Under the pieces are notes generated by a model that was not told where the DNA came from, did no database searches, and worked only from the letters and a program-made list of their open reading frames with translations. From positions 1 through 39,087 of the forward strand of contig JANYGW010000061.1 of assembly GCA_025359245.1 (NCBI GenBank): a DNA stretch of 39,087 bases, in the 5' to 3' direction. The stretch's first letter is position 1. Every line of letters begins with the position of its first letter. The position numbers and the translations under genes are program-made. This DNA comes from Massilia sp. (GTDB lineage: Bacteria > Pseudomonadota > Gammaproteobacteria > Burkholderiales > Burkholderiaceae_D). Shown here one piece after another: positions 22,864 to 30,530 of this stretch.

Positions 22864-24831
22864 TTAGTGCGTGTCGCCTTTGCCGAGGTGGCGCGCAAGA
22901 AAACTGTCGATCTTGCTCCACATGTCGGCCCGGTTGCCGGCCAGCGACCAGTCCTGGCCTTGCTCGTCGTACAGGTGAAACTCGGCCATTGGGTTACCCC
23001 GTTTCAGCGCCGCATACATCAGCTGCCCGTGTTTGGCGGGCACCATGACGTCCTCGGCGCCGTAGGCCAGGAACACCGGCCCCGTGATCCTGGCGGCATT
23101 TTTCAGCGGGGAGGTGGCGCTGAACTGGGCCTGGTCGACCAGCGGGTCGCCCACCAGGGTTTTCATGCTCGTGCTGCCGTTGGCGATGCCGGCCCATTTG
23201 TTCTGGAACATCAGGTCGATATCGACGATCCCGCCCCAGCTGACGGCGCAGCGGAACAGGTCGGGATCCTTGACCATGCCCATCAGCGCCGCATAGCCGC
23301 CGTAGCCATTGCCGGCAATGCAGATCCGCTTGGGATCGGCGATGCCCTGCGCGATGGCCCAGCGCGCGCCATCGGCCAGGTCATCCTGCATGCCCAGGCC
23401 CCATTGCTTCTTGCCGGCCCTGGCGTGGATCCAGCCAAAACCGTAGGCGCCGCGCGTATCGGGCTGGATCACCGCATAGCCGCGCGACGCGAGAAACTGG
23501 ACGGCCGGGTCCCAGGTCCACAAACCGTTGCGCGACCACGGCGCACTGGCGGCAAGGATGATGGTTGGCAGGTTTTTCTTCAGCGCCAGATTGGGCAAGG
23601 TGACAAAGGCCGGAATGTCCATCCCGTCGCGCGCCTTGTAATGCAGCATCTCCATCGCGCCCATCTGCGCCGGGTCGATCCCGTCCAGCGCGCGCCCGAT
23701 CGGCGTCAGCTTCTTGGTTGCCTGGTTGTAGATCAGCACTTGCGGCGGATGGCGCGGCGAGACGGCGTCGACCAGGATGAACGGGGTCTCCGGCCGGTAG
23801 GCGCGGCTCAGCTGATTGACGGTGTCGGGCAGCAGCGCGTCGACTTCCTTCTGGGTCGCCTGCATGGCCGCGTCGAACCAGACCGTCTCCTCGGCGTCGA
23901 CCCGGTAGCGATAGCCCAGCACGTGCTGGCCGTCGGTCACGGCGGTTCCCTCGATGTCATACATGGGCGAAGTCACCAGCGGCTGGTCTTCGATCGCGCG
24001 CTGGCCGATGTTGTAGCGATACAGGCTGCTGCGGTCGGCACCTTTGTCTGCATGAACGTACAGCTTGCGGTCGGCATACACCAGGGGCTTGAATGCGCTC
24101 GCATCCGACGACGCGAATGCGGCCAGCGTGCGCCAGTCCCCGGCATCGTCCTGGAACTCGACGCTCTCCTTGTCGCCGTTGCGGCTGACGGTCAGGCGTA
24201 CCTTCGCCTGGTCGTCGAACAGCCATTGGAAAGTGCGGGCCGGCGAAGCCAGTTCGCGCAATTCGCCGCTCAGCGTGTCCATTTTTCCGAGCACCTGCTC
24301 ATCATCGGGATAGCACACGGCGACGTACATGGCATTTGAGGTGCGCGGAAACAAGCCGCTAAACGATGAACTGGTGCGCAGTTGCGCGTCGAAGGAATCG
24401 CCCGCGAACGACCGTTTTCTGACCACGGTTTCCAGCATCCCTTGCGACTGGCTGCCGTCGAGGTTGATCGCATAGATGCCGGACTGACTCCTGGACACCG
24501 TTTTCGGCAGGTTCAACTGGGTGTACATCAGGCGCTTGTCGGTCAGCCACGACACCTGGTTGACATCGCCCTCGGCATAGCGCACCAGCACGCGCGGCGT
24601 CATCGTCGCCAGGTCGACCACGACCAGTCCGGCGCGCACGCCCTTGCCGGCCATCACCATCGCCAGCGTGCGGCCATTCGGCGACAGCGTGGCGTTGCTG
24701 ACCGTGGGGTCCTGGAAGAAGGTCTGCGCGGAAGGCGGCGCGGCATGGGCTGCCGCGCCGTGGCATGCGGCCCAGATGAGCACGCAGGAAAAACACAGCA
24801 GCGGCACGGACCGGGCAAATCGGCTAGTCAT
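22864..24831 (-). CDS. S9-family prolyl-oligopeptidase-like protein, probably inactive (copy 2)
   Basis: A 655-residue paralogue of the downstream gene, similar along its whole length. The start at 24831 gives a good signal peptide (LLCFSCVLIWAACHGAAAHA); the open frame further upstream has no family character. The nucleophile elbow reads GNGYGGY, with Gly509 (codon 23305-23307) in place of Ser, and the His site reads QGQDW (Gln626). Asp594 (EDVMVP) is kept. Both Ser and His are thus absent, with a different Ser substitution from copy 1. First gene of the tandem pair. Confidence 0.85.
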   Translation of the reverse strand: MTSRFARSVPLLCFSCVLIWAACHGAAAHAAPPSAQTFFQDPTVSNATLSPNGRTLAMVMAGKGVRAGLVVVDLATMTPRVLVRYAEGDVNQVSWLTDKRLMYTQLNLPKTVSRSQSGIYAINLDGSQSQGMLETVVRKRSFAGDSFDAQLRTSSSFSGLFPRTSNAMYVAVCYPDDEQVLGKMDTLSGELRELASPARTFQWLFDDQAKVRLTVSRNGDKESVEFQDDAGDWRTLAAFASSDASAFKPLVYADRKLYVHADKGADRSSLYRYNIGQRAIEDQPLVTSPMYDIEGTAVTDGQHVLGYRYRVDAEETVWFDAAMQATQKEVDALLPDTVNQLSRAYRPETPFILVDAVSPRHPPQVLIYNQATKKLTPIGRALDGIDPAQMGAMEMLHYKARDGMDIPAFVTLPNLALKKNLPTIILAASAPWSRNGLWTWDPAVQFLASRGYAVIQPDTRGAYGFGWIHARAGKKQWGLGMQDDLADGARWAIAQGIADPKRICIAGNGYGGYAALMGMVKDPDLFRCAVSWGGIVDIDLMFQNKWAGIANGSTSMKTLVGDPLVDQAQFSATSPLKNAARITGPVFLAYGAEDVMVPAKHGQLMYAALKRGNPMAEFHLYDEQGQDWSLAGNRADMWSKIDSFLARHLGKGDTH

Positions 24832-24901
24832 CAACACTTTCGAGGAGGCAAGCACGGTGCTTGCCTGGTGCGCAAGATTGTCCACTGGCGTTGCAAAATT
24901 G

Positions 24902-25297
24902 TCAACGCGAACGAACCAGCAGTTCCTTGAAGCCGGAAGCCGGATCGGGCGCGCGGCTGAAATCGTGCTCCGGCAGCAGCGCCACCAGGATTTCCGCGGT
25001 GGTGCGCACGATGCAGCCGTGCTCGACATGGCCGCCCGTCACGCTGCCGTGCGCGTCCGCCACGCTGATGTGCAGGTGCGCGCCGTCGGGCGAGAGGGTG
25101 CCGGCCAGGGTCAGGATTTCCATGTCGCCGCGCAGTTCGGTGGCCTGCGCCAGGCCGGCAAAGCGGATCCGCGCCACGCTCAGGCTGCCGATCGCCTGCA
25201 GCACGAAGGCGGCCGTGGCGCCGTGCTGGACCAGCAGGCCTTCCAGCGCCGCGCGCAGGTCTTGCTGGGGCGCCAGGCGCAGGGGCAATGCGTGCAT
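24902..25297 (-). CDS. PPC-domain (DUF296) protein
   Basis: A 131-residue single-domain protein. HLHISVADAHGSVTGGHVEHGCIVRTTAEILV near residues 75-106 is the PPC/DUF296 signature with its His residues (His-Ile-Ser, GGH, EHGC). Bacterial members form trimers and may bind metal; plant relatives carry AT-hooks. A role in DNA binding is not shown for the bacterial form. It follows the GNAT gene in the same direction by 5 bases. Confidence 0.82.
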   Translation of the reverse strand: MHALPLRLAPQQDLRAALEGLLVQHGATAAFVLQAIGSLSVARIRFAGLAQATELRGDMEILTLAGTLSPDGAHLHISVADAHGSVTGGHVEHGCIVRTTAEILVALLPEHDFSRAPDPASGFKELLVRSR

Positions 25298-25302
25298 GCG
25301 GT

Positions 25303-25971
25303 TTATCCGATCTGGACTTTAACGAAGCGTAATTCGCGGCTGGCCGCAAAGCCGAGGTTTTCGTACAGCTCCCACGCTTGCTTGTTGCTGGCGCTCACAT
25401 GCAGGAAGGGGATGTCGCCGTCATCGAGGATGTCGCGGCTCAGCTGCGCAATCAGGCGCGCCGCGTGACCCTGGCGGCGGTCGTCCGGATGGGTGCAGAC
25501 GGCGCTGATTTCGCGGTAGCCGGTGCAAGCCAGGCGCTGGCCTGCCATCGCGCGCAGCCGGCCCAGGCCGCGCACGCCGATGTACTTGCCCAGTTCGGCC
25601 GTGCGGGCGCGGAAAAATTCGGGATAGACCAGGCCGGTCAGGTCCAGCATGGCCGCGCTGTCGTGCGCGGTCAGCGCGGGCGCATCCGGCTCGGGCGTGT
25701 CTGGCGGCGGGCCGGCGTGCACCATTTGCAGCACCGACGATTCGCCCGTCACCGTCCAGCCGCGCGGCAAGGTAGGGACGGTGCCCAGGAAATACACGAT
25801 CTCGCCGGCCGCGAAGGGCCCGCCCGCGCCCAGTTCGGCGCCCTCGTGTTCGACCGCGCAAAACGGCGCCACGTCAGGCGCAAAGCGCTTGAGCAGGCCG
25901 TGGGTGCGGGCAAAGCCGGCGTGCGAGCTGGTCAGCGACGCCCACATCGGATTGGCGAGATTGTCGTGCAT
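25303..25971 (-). CDS. GNAT-family N-acetyltransferase
   Basis: A 222-residue protein starting at MHDNLANPMW; an ATG nine codons upstream is the alternative. The acetyl-CoA site lies at about 160-185 (ISAVCTHPDDRRQGHAARLIAQL, with RRQGHA as the Q/RxxGxA loop), and SASNKQAWELYENLGFAASRELRFV near the end is the usual motif B. The N-terminal half is a second, degenerate GNAT-like region, as in FR47-type proteins. Substrate unknown. Confidence 0.82.
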   Translation of the reverse strand: MHDNLANPMWASLTSSHAGFARTHGLLKRFAPDVAPFCAVEHEGAELGAGGPFAAGEIVYFLGTVPTLPRGWTVTGESSVLQMVHAGPPPDTPEPDAPALTAHDSAAMLDLTGLVYPEFFRARTAELGKYIGVRGLGRLRAMAGQRLACTGYREISAVCTHPDDRRQGHAARLIAQLSRDILDDGDIPFLHVSASNKQAWELYENLGFAASRELRFVKVQIG

Positions 25972-26007
25972 TGGATGTCCGCTCCCGTTTGGCAACACCC
26001 CATTGTC

Positions 26008-26748
26008 TCAAACTTTGCCGTCGTCGGGGCGGCGCATGGCCAGCAGGTAGCCGACGCCCATGAAACGGTTCAGCCGGAAGCGCTGGGTCAGCGGGTTGTA
26101 GGCCAGGCCGCGCTGGTCGCACAACACCAGGCCGGCGGCGCCGGCCATGCCGGTCAGCTCGGCCGGCGTGATGAAGCGCCGGTACTGGTGGGTGCCGCGC
26201 GGCAGGATCCGCAACACGTATTCGACACCGACGATCGCCATCAGATAGCTCAGTGGATTGCGGTTGATGGTCGAGAAAAATACCCATCCGCCCGGCTTGA
26301 CCATGCTGGCGCAGGCGGCGATCACGGCCGCCGGCCGCGGCACGTGCTCCAGCATTTCCATGCAGGTGACGACATCGTAGTTGCCGGCGTGGCCAACAGC
26401 CCAGTCTTCGGCGCTGCTGCCGGCATAGCGCACGTTGGCATCCTGGGCCAGCGCATGCGCGCGCGCGATGGCGAGTGGCTTGTCGGCCAGGTCGATGCCG
26501 GTCACGCGGGCGCCGCGCCGCGCCATCGCTTCGGCCAGGATGCCGCCGCCGCAGCCGACATCGAGCACGGCTTTGTGGCCCAGTCCGCACAGCGCGTCGA
26601 TCCATTCCAGCCGGTGCGGATTGATGCGGTGCAGGGGCTTGAATTCGGACGTCTCGTCCCACCAGCGCGCGGCCAGCGCGTTGAAGCGCGTCAGTTCCGC
26701 CGGGTCTGCGTTCGGGATGCTCGTGTCTGAAGTAGTGGCAATGTCCAT
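26008..26748 (-). CDS. ubiG: Ubiquinone biosynthesis O-methyltransferase UbiG
   Basis: A 246-residue SAM-dependent enzyme that carries out both O-methylations of the ubiquinone pathway. It has the family N-terminus (ELTRFNALAARWWDETSEFKPLHRINPHRLEWI), SAM motif I VLDVGCGGGILAEAMA, acidic end of strand 2 VTGIDLAD, CMEMLEHVP, and the C-terminal RGTHQYRRFITPAEL segment. Length matches the family (about 230-250). Confidence 0.95.
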   Translation of the reverse strand: MDIATTSDTSIPNADPAELTRFNALAARWWDETSEFKPLHRINPHRLEWIDALCGLGHKAVLDVGCGGGILAEAMARRGARVTGIDLADKPLAIARAHALAQDANVRYAGSSAEDWAVGHAGNYDVVTCMEMLEHVPRPAAVIAACASMVKPGGWVFFSTINRNPLSYLMAIVGVEYVLRILPRGTHQYRRFITPAELTGMAGAAGLVLCDQRGLAYNPLTQRFRLNRFMGVGYLLAMRRPDDGKV

Positions 26749-26775
26749 GCTGTGGGTCCAGTCGGTGAAGGAAGG

Positions 26776-27153
26776 TTACCAGTGGCCGCGCCTGCGGTTC
26801 CAGCGATACAGCTGGCGCGCGAGCACGTTGTAGAGAGGTCCGGCCAGCCAGGCCAGGCGCCGCGCCAGCCACGCCAGCCAGCGCTGGCCGCGCGTGCGCG
26901 ACCACAGCAGGGCGAAGGCGCGCGCGCCGACATGCATCTGGCCGGCGGCATCGCGCACATGCAGGCGTTCGCGCAGCAATTCGATATCGATGCCCAGTTC
27001 GCGGGCCAGCTCTGGCCGGGCATGCAGGTCGATCCAGTCGACGGCGCTGTCCTGCATCCTGGCGCGCTGATGGCAAATGCCAGCCTCGCATACTGGGCAG
27101 GCGCTGTTGTAGTACACGGTGGTGGCGGTGGCGGCGGAATCGGTGGGGTTCAT
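26776..27153 (-). CDS. DCC-family (DUF393) thiol-disulfide oxidoreductase-like protein
   Basis: A 125-residue protein starting at MNPTDSA. It contains VYYNSACPVCEAGI, the DCC/DUF393 N-terminal motif with its CxxC (family DxxCPxC; here the leading Asp is Asn-Ser-Ala), then WIDLHARPE and the helix GARAFALLWSRTRG. Redox activity is inferred from CxxC. It is divergent from an ArsR-type regulator, with operator-like repeats between, so may be its target. Confidence 0.8.
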   Translation of the reverse strand: MNPTDSAATATTVYYNSACPVCEAGICHQRARMQDSAVDWIDLHARPELARELGIDIELLRERLHVRDAAGQMHVGARAFALLWSRTRGQRWLAWLARRLAWLAGPLYNVLARQLYRWNRRRGHW

Positions 27154-27176
27154 GATGCAGTCATTATGCACTGCAT

Positions 27177-27222
27177 TTAGCTAAATAGCTAATTAACTAA
27201 TCAAGACAGCTTGGTGTATGAT
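27177..27222 (+). promoter_or_regulatory. Operator-like repeats and promoter of the ArsR-type gene
   Basis: Three adjacent near-identical 8-mers lie at 27177-27200: TTAGCTAA, ATAGCTAA, TTAACTAA. The last includes a candidate -35 (TTAACT, 27193-27198), followed after 18 bases by TATGAT (27217-27222) as -10, about 45 bases before the ATG at 27267. The AT-rich block stands out against the GC-rich surroundings. Binding by the adjacent ArsR-type regulator is inferred. Confidence 0.55.
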
Positions 27223-27266
27223 GGCGCCACGGCGTTTGCCGGATTCTTGCCGATTGCCTGCCCATC

Positions 27267-27584
27267 ATGGACCAAATCTTTGCCGCCCTCGCTTCCACGC
27301 CGCGCCGGAAAATCCTGGCCTACCTGTCCGAGACCGAATTGTCGGCCGGCGAGATCGCCACGCGCTTCGACATGACCAAGCCGTCGCTGTCGAAGCACCT
27401 GAAGATCCTCGAATCGGCGGGACTGATCGCCAGCGACAAGCGCGGGCAGTTCGTGTTCTACCGGCTGCAGGGCGACAACCTGGCCAACACGCTGGCCTCG
27501 TTCATGCAGGCGGTGTGCCCGGTGTCGCAGGGCTTGAAGAAGGAAAGCCGCGCGCTGGCGGCCAAGAAGAAAACAGCGACTTAG
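27267..27584 (+). CDS. ArsR-family (SdpR-like) transcriptional repressor
   Basis: A 105-residue winged-helix protein: FAALASTPRRKILAYL, ELSAGEIATRFDMTKPSLSKHLKILESAGLI (recognition helix about 36-52) and GQFVFYRLQ wing. The ELCxC metal site of true ArsR/SmtB sensors is absent; one Cys lies near residue 89. This fits the SdpR-like non-metal subgroup. The Lys/Ala-rich tail ends the protein. It is divergent from the DCC gene. Confidence 0.87.
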   Translation: MDQIFAALASTPRRKILAYLSETELSAGEIATRFDMTKPSLSKHLKILESAGLIASDKRGQFVFYRLQGDNLANTLASFMQAVCPVSQGLKKESRALAAKKKTAT

Positions 27585-27678
27585 GTTGCGCCATGGCGGC
27601 ACAGAAATCGCGCCAGTCCAATCGCACCAACCCTAAAACAATGTCGTCCTCGCCGCGATTTCTGGTACGGCCTTTCGG

Positions 27679-28164
27679 CTAGGCCGGCACAAACTCCATC
27701 GTCCAGTTGGTTTCCCAGCTGGCGCCCGCGTCGTTCGAAAAAGCCTGGTCCCAGCGCGGGTTCTGGCCCGCCGTCGCCGTCCACGTAAAGCGCACCTTGA
27801 TCGCTTGTCCGTCCAGCACGTCGTCGGCGAAGAACACTCCTGTGCGATGCGCAAATTTGCCGACCACCGGCACATCGAGCCGGGTCGGTTTGAGCCCGTC
27901 GAGCCACCAGATCGACCACGTTTGCGTCGTCGCGCAATACGAGCGCATCGCGGCCGCGCGGAACGACCCTTCCGGGAAGTGCAGCAGATTGTCTTCCAAA
28001 TTACCGAAGCCGCCGAGGATATGCCTGGTCGACGACAGGCCCTCGAATTCGGTCCAGTCGGTGCAGCCGGACAGGCGCGCGTTCAGGCGCCGGTGCCGGA
28101 CGCGCCAGTCGCCAATGATGAAATCGAAATCGTTCGGTGCGGCAGGGTCTGCGGGCAGAGACAT
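27679..28164 (-). CDS. DUF1579-like calycin-fold hypothetical protein
   Basis: A 161-residue cytosolic protein starting at MSLPADP. FDFIIGDWRVRHRRL, EFEGLSSTRHILGGFGNLEDN and SIWWLDGLKPTRLDVPVVGKF resemble small beta-barrel proteins of the DUF1579 type, in which the opening GDW is characteristic. No function can be assigned. It begins 7 bases after the zinc-ribbon membrane protein gene and is probably co-transcribed with it. Confidence 0.65.
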   Translation of the reverse strand: MSLPADPAAPNDFDFIIGDWRVRHRRLNARLSGCTDWTEFEGLSSTRHILGGFGNLEDNLLHFPEGSFRAAAMRSYCATTQTWSIWWLDGLKPTRLDVPVVGKFAHRTGVFFADDVLDGQAIKVRFTWTATAGQNPRWDQAFSNDAGASWETNWTMEFVPA

Positions 28165-28171
28165 AAGGCTT

Positions 28172-28939
28172 TCATTGAATGGCGGTGGCAGGGCTTTGCA
28201 TTTTCGCGTATTGCAGGCGCAACAGCAAGACACCCCAGGCCAGCGCGGCCGCCATCACCAGCACGCCCAGCACGAAACAGGTGCGCGCGATCGCCTGGGT
28301 ATGCCCGAGCAAGTGCATCATCGTCAGCAGGTTGCCCCAGTCATGCGCATCTTCACCGGCGCCGCCGACCAGCGGCAAGTTGCGGTTGACGGCGTCGGCG
28401 ATATACGGCGACAGGTCGACCAGGCTCTGGCCGGCCCACCACAGCGTGGCCGAAGCGCCGAAGGTATCGCGCTGCTTGAGGATGAACGCGCACGCCAGGC
28501 CGAGCGGCATCAGCACCTGGAACAGGCTGCCGCCGAGGATCGTCATGAAGCGCCCGAATGGCATGAACAGCACGTGGCCGAATTCATGGAAAGGCAGGAT
28601 GATGTTGTGCAGGAAGGAGCCGCCGATCCATTCCCAGTCGATGCCATGCACGGTGAATCCGATGGCCCACAGCGCGAAGCCGCACCAGGCGCCGGCGCGG
28701 GCCCAGAAAGCGACCGCATCGACCTGGGGCGGCGATTCGAGCAGGCGGGCCTTGAGCACGTCCATCGGCGCGCGCACCACGTCGAACGCGAGCGGCGCAT
28801 CCCTGGTCGCGCCGCTGTCGCGTTGCCGGTCCAGGAATTTCTGATAGGCGATGCCGCACGCCGGGCAGATGCCTGCGTGGACGTGGGCATCTGTCGGCAG
28901 GCGCTGGTAGGCGCACTTGGGGCAGGTCGGCAGGGACAT
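28172..28939 (-). CDS. Zinc-ribbon membrane protein with HExxH motif (putative metalloprotease)
   Basis: About 255 residues; the start is MSLPTCPKC (an ATG two codons earlier is equally possible). A zinc ribbon CPKC...CPAC (about 6-29) is followed by a linker and about five membrane segments. In the second hydrophobic region is ILPFHEFGHVLFMPFG, an HExxH motif (His118-Glu119-x-x-His122) typical of membrane-embedded site-2-protease-like metallopeptidases. A later HDWGNLL...HLLGHTQ segment could supply a further ligand. The combination is not one I can name. Substrate unknown; the GC-rich ribbon may bind a nucleic acid or protein partner. Confidence 0.7.
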   Translation of the reverse strand: MSLPTCPKCAYQRLPTDAHVHAGICPACGIAYQKFLDRQRDSGATRDAPLAFDVVRAPMDVLKARLLESPPQVDAVAFWARAGAWCGFALWAIGFTVHGIDWEWIGGSFLHNIILPFHEFGHVLFMPFGRFMTILGGSLFQVLMPLGLACAFILKQRDTFGASATLWWAGQSLVDLSPYIADAVNRNLPLVGGAGEDAHDWGNLLTMMHLLGHTQAIARTCFVLGVLVMAAALAWGVLLLRLQYAKMQSPATAIQ

Positions 28940-29062
28940 GCCCACAGGCTATGCTTTTGTTTGCAGCAGCGCAACTACTTCGTGTGCGCCGCCGCACGGA
29001 CAAGGCGCGTGCGACAGTGCAACATCGCGGGTGTAGAATCGACCTATTCGGAAGGCTTCGCC

Positions 29063-30529
29063 ATGGACATCCCACTGGTTTCTTCTCAGCCGCTCGCCGG
29101 CACATCGGGCATCAATGCCGTCACCGCCATCGACACCTTGGCAATCGAACAAGCACTGGGCGCGTCGCCGCTGACCGAGTCGCCGACCACGGTCGACTTG
29201 TCGCCGCTGGGGCGCTTCCTGTCGGCGGCGTCGCTGTTCCAGAAAAAAATCCTCGCGCTGCAAACGGCCGCGGTCCAGGCCGGCGGCGTGCCGGATCCGG
29301 ATGCCGTCGCGGCCGCCGCGCTGACGCTGGCGGACGCCTTCACGCAACTGCAGGCAAACGGCATCGACAGCAGCAGCGGCGCAACAGACCAATCGTTCGC
29401 CTCGCTGTTTTCCCAACAGTTTGGCGCGCAAACGGTCCCGGCCGATGGCAGCGCCCCAGCGACGCCGGCCACGCCAGAGAGCCTGGCGGCGATCGGCCTG
29501 AACCTGGTGCCGGCGGCGACGCCGGACCAAACGGCGACCTTCAGCGTCGACCAGCCCGTGCTGCAGGCCGCGCTCAACGACAGCCCGACGGCCACCACAG
29601 CACTGCTGAGCCAGGCCGCGCAGGCGTTCGCCACGCTGGCCGGCGTCGTGCCCGATGCCGCGCCGCCGGCTGCCGCTGCGGTGCCTGCCCAGCCGGCCGC
29701 GCCGCAAGCCGTCGCCGCGCCAGCCCCGAGCGTCGCGGGCGTGCCGAATCATGACGATATCGTTCTGCAGCAATTGTTGAGCGACAGTGCGCCACGCCCG
29801 GCTGCCGTGCAGGATGTCAACACCGCGCCGGCGCTGTCCGCGCCCGACGAGGTCTTCGTCAGCGAGGCGCAATTCCTGACCTTGCCGCCGGACAGTGCGG
29901 CCGTGACCGCGGGCGACGCCGCCGTCGCGCCAGTCAATGGCGCCGTGCTGGCCGCGCCGGCCAGCGCCACGCTGGCGATCGATCCCGCGATCGCATCGGT
30001 CGTCAACCAGGCGCTTGCCGCGCAGGCGCTGGCCGCCAGGACCGCATCCATTGCCGCAGATGACCAGGCGCAGGATTTGCGTGTGCAGGGGCGCGCCGCC
30101 ATCGATGCGCAAGCGGCGGCAAGGGCCGATCAGCTGCGCACCGACGACCTGGCGCAGCAGCGGCGCCCGGCGCCGGGCTTTGCCGCGGCGCCGCCGGACC
30201 TATCGGCACCCTTGCTGGCGCCGCTCGCGCTGGACAGCGCCGGCGCGCCCCAACCGGCCGCGCCAGTGGCAGTGGCCGATGACGTGATCGCGCCGGTCGC
30301 GCCGGCGCCGCTGCAGCCGGACCGGGCCCAGCAGATTGCGCGCGATCCGAGCATTGCTGCAGCGATCGCCGCGTACAACCTCAATACCGGCCCGTTCGCG
30401 GCTTTGAACGGCAGGCCGGAACTGGCCGCGCCGCCGGTCAGGACCGTGCCGCCGGTATCGACCGTGGCCAAGGTCGCGGCCATTGATGCCGACGACGCGA
30501 ACAAGCACGCACCGCGCCAATCCCGCTAG
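29063..30529 (+). CDS. Ala/Pro-rich hypothetical protein
   Basis: A 488-residue protein starting at ATG 29063, with GGAAGG eight bases upstream. It has no signal peptide or membrane segment. Residues about 40-110 are helical (SPLGRFLSAASLFQKKILAL, AAALTLADAFTQLQANGID). Residues about 140-200 (SLAAIGLNLV, FSVDQPVLQAALNDSPT) weakly resemble the C-terminal pattern of flagellar cap proteins, in which a short strand is followed by a DxxxLxxAL helix. The rest is low-complexity Ala/Pro/Val with repeated AAPAP runs. I do not recognise a family; similarity to flagellar proteins is a guess. It converges on the acyl-CoA dehydrogenase gene with one base between. Confidence 0.7.
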   Translation: MDIPLVSSQPLAGTSGINAVTAIDTLAIEQALGASPLTESPTTVDLSPLGRFLSAASLFQKKILALQTAAVQAGGVPDPDAVAAAALTLADAFTQLQANGIDSSSGATDQSFASLFSQQFGAQTVPADGSAPATPATPESLAAIGLNLVPAATPDQTATFSVDQPVLQAALNDSPTATTALLSQAAQAFATLAGVVPDAAPPAAAAVPAQPAAPQAVAAPAPSVAGVPNHDDIVLQQLLSDSAPRPAAVQDVNTAPALSAPDEVFVSEAQFLTLPPDSAAVTAGDAAVAPVNGAVLAAPASATLAIDPAIASVVNQALAAQALAARTASIAADDQAQDLRVQGRAAIDAQAAARADQLRTDDLAQQRRPAPGFAAAPPDLSAPLLAPLALDSAGAPQPAAPVAVADDVIAPVAPAPLQPDRAQQIARDPSIAAAIAAYNLNTGPFAALNGRPELAAPPVRTVPPVSTVAKVAAIDADDANKHAPRQSR

Positions 30530-30530
30530 C

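Noticed and set aside
24832..25029. N-terminal extension of the S9 copy 2 frame up to 25029
   Set aside because: The added residues overlap the PPC-domain gene and lack any signal-peptide or family character; ATG 24831 gives a proper signal peptide.
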